64,000 bases of DNA from Pocillopora verrucosa. Taxonomy: Eukaryota > Cnidaria > Anthozoa > Scleractinia > Pocilloporidae. The stretch covers positions 25,392,493 to 25,456,492 of the forward strand of contig NC_089316.1 of NCBI RefSeq assembly GCF_036669915.1, written 5' to 3'. The notes under the pieces are model-generated. The model saw only the letters and a program-made list of their open reading frames with translations. It ran no database searches and was not told the origin of the DNA. The translations under genes and the position numbers were made by a program. Of this stretch, positions 59,229 through 64,000 are shown piece after piece (position 1 is the first letter of the stretch; every line of letters begins with the position of its first letter).

Positions 59229-60022
59229 TCTGTGGTCTAACGGTGTCCGGTCGCTAGAGGCAACTAACTTTTGGATTTGGGCAACTGAAAAAAAATATTC
59301 CTGGTCGCCCTGCCGGGCACTCTTGTCTCTCTGTTCAGTTCTTTAGTATACAAGAAGGCATAAATGTGTGACATGCTGTTGTCCGTTTATTATGTTTCTG
59401 ACGCATCGCTAAAATTTACTTTGACATCAGATACGTTTCGGATCTGAAGTTTTGTCTCACATGATTTAGCAAATATCTAACATTACAATCTCCGACAAAA
59501 CACATCAACATTCTGAATATTAGTTCCATTTCCCGAAATGTGATCTCAGTCATATGCATGTTTCATCATCCTTAATACAATTGTTTCAAATACTTTCCAT
59601 CCGCGAAGCGTAAATTGTTATTTTTAGGAAGTCTTCGTTTATGCAAATTTATCGCGTTTTCTGGTCGGCTTAATTTGATAATTTGCTTGCTCAGAGTTAA
59701 GCAGCTGTGGATGGTTAGCTTCATTTGTTTAGAATTCACATCTCGGCGATGAAATGGTCAATGCTAGATAACTGCAATAACAAATTCACTTAATTTTCAG
59801 GAATATAATAGCATAGTTGTATTAATCTGGTATAAATTTCTCTTTAACATTGTGACGCTTTCCATCCATTTGCTACTGTAATAGCTTATTTTGGCCTAAC
59901 GCGGCAAATACAAGTTTTACTGAATCCACGTGAATAGCAAAAAAAAATTGAAGACATTCAATATGTCACCAGCTAATTTACATAAACATTTTTTTGTGAC
60001 GCAAAGCTCGTCATGCCCAATA
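59229..60022. other. intergenic, no gene recognised
   Basis: Sequence between the minisatellite and the 5' flank of copy D. No coding or repeat signal that I recognise. Confidence 0.4.
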
Positions 60023-60101
60023 GCATTTAAGCTTGACGATAGAGTGTACCTGCTTCACTGTAAACGATAGACATGTACATGTACACAAATTTTCTTCAAG
60101 G
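60023..60101 (+). promoter_or_regulatory. conserved 5' flank of PAN/EGF/Gly-rich copy D
   Basis: AGCATTTAAGCTTGACGATAG and TGTAAACGATAGACATGTACA match the block before copy B. An extra ATGTAC repeat separates it from the ATG at 60102. Confidence 0.35.
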
Positions 60102-63100
60102 ATGAAGATTCCCATGAAACTATCTCTATCTTTCCTCTCCATTGCAGTTCTGTGGGAGGGATGGCTTCACTTTCCTGCGGATGGAAACGAGGGTAATTAT
60201 TTGATATTTCACTGTTTTCCTATGCTCATCCGTCTTGTGTTTAGAATTCCAGTCCGTTATTTCTTCGAAATAAGGTAGAAATGTAACACTTGTGAAGAGC
60301 AATTTCTGCATTTTTTTCAAAGTAAATCTTTTTTTTACTGACTTCTAACTTAAAGTATCAGTAAAAGTTACCAAGCTGAACTTTAATTTACGCAAAAATA
60401 CCTGATAAGCTCTATGTGTCTTTAGTTAAACAAACTTGCACGCGCAACCGTTTCGGGGTAAAATTTTCCTTTTTCCCTCTTTGTCATCACGACTGAATTT
60501 CATTTGATATCAGCTTTGAAGCGCTTTGCTAGCTTCAGAAAGCTATAACATATATTACCTGTAGCAACGTGAAGCATTGACTAACCCATTTTTTGGAGTG
60601 ATAATAAAGTACTTCCTAAGAATTTCAAATTGCCATGTGTGCGCCTAACAGAAATAATTACTTGAAAAAAATAAAATAAAAAAGCTAGAGTAAGTTTCAC
60701 AAATTATGATCTCAACTTTATTTTTTTAGAGCATGCCTTTCAATTGGCTCTTCATTTAAGAAAAAAGTCATGATCACACATCCCCGCATCAGAGATCACA
60801 GCAACAAAAACACGCCAAATAATCTCCATTTGGCTTGGTTACATTTAAAAGACACATTAGGAAATTCAAAAAATATAATTTCTGTCTTAAAGGTTATACC
60901 TTACAAGAGAATAAGGACAAACTTACTCTATTCAGGGCGATGTATTTTGTTTGTTTGTTCAACAACGCCATAACAGGTGATTTAGAGATTTAACTAAAAA
61001 AAACCCCAACAATTTTCTACATCTTCATAAACAGATTTTTTAAAAAAATGATGTATAGAAAGGAATAAACCAACCTTGGTTTTCCTATAGGTTCAAAATT
61101 GCTTAAAGAGTTGTGTTTTACAAAAACTACTATTTTGGAAACAGATGGAGTGCATACGTGTTCGGTAGCACTTTGTAATAATCGTCCCACTTTGTAATAC
61201 CTGTCGGATTTTATCGCAGCTTGAAATCAAGTGCTGTACCACTTTGGCACCTAAGCTGGCATAAGGTTAAACATTGTCGACGTTATGTTTATGATCCATA
61301 AGTTTTTTAAGGAATGGAAAATTGTGGTCGATTTTTAAGTTAAAAATGACAAGAAAATCCTGCCAATCTATGCAATTTTCCGGTTAAAAAAATAAACGAA
61401 AATGGGCTGTAAATTTTCGGCCAAATTGTAAACTTGAGAGGAAGAAAGATTTGCAAAGAAGGGAAGGTTTTAGTCGGCCACCCAAGTAGGAGCCACGCGC
61501 ACTGGAGATCACAGGAACAAAGACACGCCAGCCCTTTTGGCTTGGTTACATATAAAAGACATATTAGGAAATTCAAAAAAATAATAAACTCTGCCCTGAA
61601 GGTTATGCCTTACAAGAGAATATGAACAAACTTACTCTATTCAGGGATATGTACATTGGTTTTTTGTTCAACAACACCATGACAGGTGTTTTAGAGCTTT
61701 AACTAAAAAAAACCCTATACTTTTTTAGATCTTGGTGAACATATTTTTTAAAAAAAATTGATATATAACGGAATAAACTAGCCTTTTTTTCTTATAGGTT
61801 CAAAATTAGAGAGTTTTGTTTTTCAAAAAATACTACTTTGGATACAGATGAAGTGCATACGCGTTCTGTAGCACTTTGTAATAATAACTTTTGGCGCAGC
61901 TTGTAATTAAATGCTGTCCCACTTTGGCACCAATAAGGTTAAACATCGTTGACGTTATTTCAATGATCAATAAGTTTTTAAGTAATGAAAATTATTGAGT
62001 TGAAAATGACAAGAAAAACTTGCCAAGCTATGTTATTTTCCGGTTAAAAAAATGCGCGGAAATTTTCGGCTATAAGCTCTCGGCTAGAAATCGACGGGAG
62101 GGCAGAAACTATCTTCTAGTCAGTTTTTTCTTACACGCGTGGCACATATATTTCACTGTTAGTCGCTCTCCAGCTGCAGCGCGCAAAATGCATTGGCTGA
62201 GTCCCCTTACTTAAGAAAACCTTCATGATGGCATGTCCTACATATTACGACGCTATCAGTTTTTCAGCACGATAATTCTTGAGACTAAAAGATGATGTAC
62301 GTAAACGAAATTTAAGAGGCAGAACGATTTGCAACGAGGGAGAGTTTTTAGTCGCCCATTTAAGTAGGAGCTAGGCATTAGCATTGACGAAGACAAGCAT
62401 TGGATGATCTCCTTTTCGGCTTAGTTATGATACGAAATAGCATTTTTTAGTGTGGTTTTGCCAATAGGGCAACTCAAAAGAGTTCACCTCAGTATAAAAG
62501 GTACGGGAGAAAAAAGAAAAACTTACGTCATTCAAGGTCAAGCATTTTGGCTGTTTGCTCGTCAACACCAAAACAGGTGGTTTCTTTGAATTCCTTTAAC
62601 TAAAATAACATACAGTTTTATTACTCAGGCTGAACATATTTTCGTGTATTTTCTGTGTAAGGCGGAAAATCCAACCACAGTTTTCAAACAGGTTTATAAC
62701 TGTTAAAAAGGCAGGACTTTTCTCCAGCTGAAATTCTGATGACATTTTCCCTTATGAATCCAATTCCTTCCAGATTTTGGCTGCCGAAGTCTTAGGTTTA
62801 AGAAATCGGAAGGAGAATGTGCTCCTCAACGTTACGTATTTAAAGAAATTTTCTTGCCAATGGGGACAGAGCTAACGACTCATGACTGTAGATACGAGTG
62901 CCTCATGGAAAGCAAATGTTTGTCTGTAAACATCGGCCCATCAAACAAGACAGGCTTCAGGCTCTGCCAACTGAGTACTTTTGACCACACCCAACATCGT
63001 GAAGATAAAGAAATAAGAAAAGGTTTTATTCTCTGGGCCTCTGAGGTAGGATTTTATTTTAAATTACAATACAATCGTCTAAAATCAGCTTGGATATTTT

Positions 63101-63471
63101 TCACCAAGTATAGTTACTAACAGGCGTTTTTCTATCCTATCAGAATTCGTGCTCCAGTAATCCATGCCTCCATGACTCCACCTATCTTAATGGATATACC
63201 GACAAGAGATATATTTGCCTGTGTCCTCATAATTACACGGGAGAAAACTGTGAAAAAGGTCTCACTAATATTCTTTTTAAGGTTGTGAAGGTTCTTCATC
63301 CAGCTTGCGCATAACCTCATATCAGTCTTCATTGTGTTCTTTGTTCAGATAAAAACGAGTTTATTGACAACACTCACGACTGTCATGCCAAAGCTGTTTG
63401 TAGTAATACCGAGGGATCATTTACGTGCAACTGTATAGAAGGTTATCAAGGGAACAGTCGGAATTGCACAG
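60102..63471 (+). CDS. PAN/EGF/Gly-rich secreted protein, copy D (partial, runs off the window)
   Basis: Exons 60102-60192 (signal peptide, MKIPMKLSLSFLSIAVLWEG), 62774-63045 (PAN/apple, 272 nt, intact; CRYECLMES, GFRLCQLS), 63144-63258 (EGF) and 63349-63471 (EGF) join in phase. The remaining EGF_CA and glycine-rich exons, expected from copies B and C, would lie beyond position 64000. No stop or frameshift is visible in these four exons. However, the first EGF has Tyr instead of its third cysteine and the second EGF has Phe instead of its first cysteine, so two disulfides cannot form as usual. The first intron is expanded by repeated segments to 2.6 kb, against 1.1 kb in copy B. Whether this copy is functional depends on the unseen 3' end. 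Confidence 0.7.
60780..62600. repeat. tandem duplicated segments in copy D intron 1
   Basis: GATCACAGCAACAAAAACACGCC at about 60793 recurs at about 61507, and TTACTCTATTCAGGG at about 60926 and 61636 (period about 710). The whole intervening block (GCAGCTTG.AAT.AA.TGCTGT.CCACTTTGGCACC) repeats. A third, weaker copy starts near 62380 (GTCATTCAAGGTCAAGCATTTTGG). Confidence 0.65.
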
Positions 63472-63489
63472 GTGAGATTCATAGATGTT

Positions 63490-63925
63490 CATATAGAGAC
63501 ATACTAATAATTATAAAATATTTCTATATCATAGCCAATGGCTCATGGCGCTTTACAAAGTTTTGCTTGGAACTCTGGCCAGACTGCATTGAACAGTTTT
63601 CAATTCTTGCAGGAACGTTTTTCAGATGCCCCCATTATAAGAATTAAGGCCAGCTATGTCCCCTACTTTCTGCGATAAATGTATGAATTATTTAACGTCC
63701 ACCGTAAACGAGTACAGATAAGATGCAGGAGAAGAAGCCTACGGTTTTCTCGACCTCATCCGAGAAGACAAAAATTTCTAACCATTTCCAGATGTCTTAG
63801 CAAAGGTAGCACATTTTCCTCAGTGATTTTAAGACCGTGATCATGATTATTAGTCCGCTTCGGGGCTTGAACTCTCAACCTTCCGGCGCTCTACAAAATG
63901 ATCTAACCATTGGCGGTTATCATCA
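63490..63925 (-). mobile_element. tRNA-derived SINE in copy D intron
   Basis: Same element and position as in copy B (54578-54990): CCAATGGCTCATGGCGCTTTACAAAG, CCTCATCCGAGAAGAC and a tRNA-like right end on the minus strand. Confidence 0.5.
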
Positions 63926-64000
63926 GCCGACTTTGGATCAATTCCAAGTATTAAACACATAAGATGGGGATAAGTTTTCGACTATTATTATCACTGGTCC

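Overview
This is eukaryotic, metazoan DNA. Genes are split by GT-AG introns, tRNA-derived SINE copies and small fold-back elements lie in introns and between genes, and AT-rich simple repeats are common. The gene families point to a cnidarian, most likely an anthozoan such as a stony coral: intronless rhodopsin-class GPCRs, secreted PAN/EGF/ALK-type glycine-rich proteins, and a leucine-rich-repeat (LRR) receptor with multiple membrane spans. The organism is an inference from family content and repeat style; no marker gene proves it.

Left part (1-16 kb): an intronless GPCR (2747-3820, +), then two minus-strand genes. One is a long exon that begins with a granulin-type cysteine module and continues as a basic, then Ser/Gly/acidic low-complexity protein (6645-9520). 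The other is a seven-exon SGNH/GDSL-type esterase (9795-16035). I rebuilt the esterase from matching splice phases; a 36-nt micro-exon carries its whole GDS nucleophile block. One of its introns holds an inverted plus tandem cluster of tRNA-derived SINEs.

Middle (19.7-30.4 kb): a decayed plus-strand receptor gene. It has a hydrophobic first exon, a CUB-like exon, a series of 72-nt LRR exons, cysteine-rich exons, a multi-span membrane exon and a cytoplasmic tail. At least four in-frame stops, a frameshifting internal deletion and lost splice sites mark the membrane half and LRR array as a pseudogene.

Right part (32.7-64 kb): a locus built on repeated duplication. A secreted protein family (signal peptide, PAN/apple, EGF, EGF, EGF-CA, glycine-rich domain like that of ALK/LTK) is present as a mostly intact minus-strand gene (34171-38718), a broken plus-strand copy (52724-57813), a plus-strand copy cut by the window edge (60102 onward) and a signal-exon relic (32720-32790). 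Between them lie a second intronless GPCR (39841-40761, -) with a decayed relative (44605-44950) and an intact three-exon two-pore-domain potassium (K2P) channel (46304-50834, +). The last K2P exon has been copied twice, each time just upstream of a plus-strand PAN/EGF/Gly-rich copy, so the duplicated block is K2P tail plus PAN/EGF/Gly-rich gene. The genes share no obvious pathway; surface or secreted signalling (GPCRs, the channel, PAN/EGF/ALK-like proteins, the receptor pseudogene) is the common theme.

All exon joins below come from reading frame, splice phase and GT-AG sites by eye. No transcript or database evidence was available.
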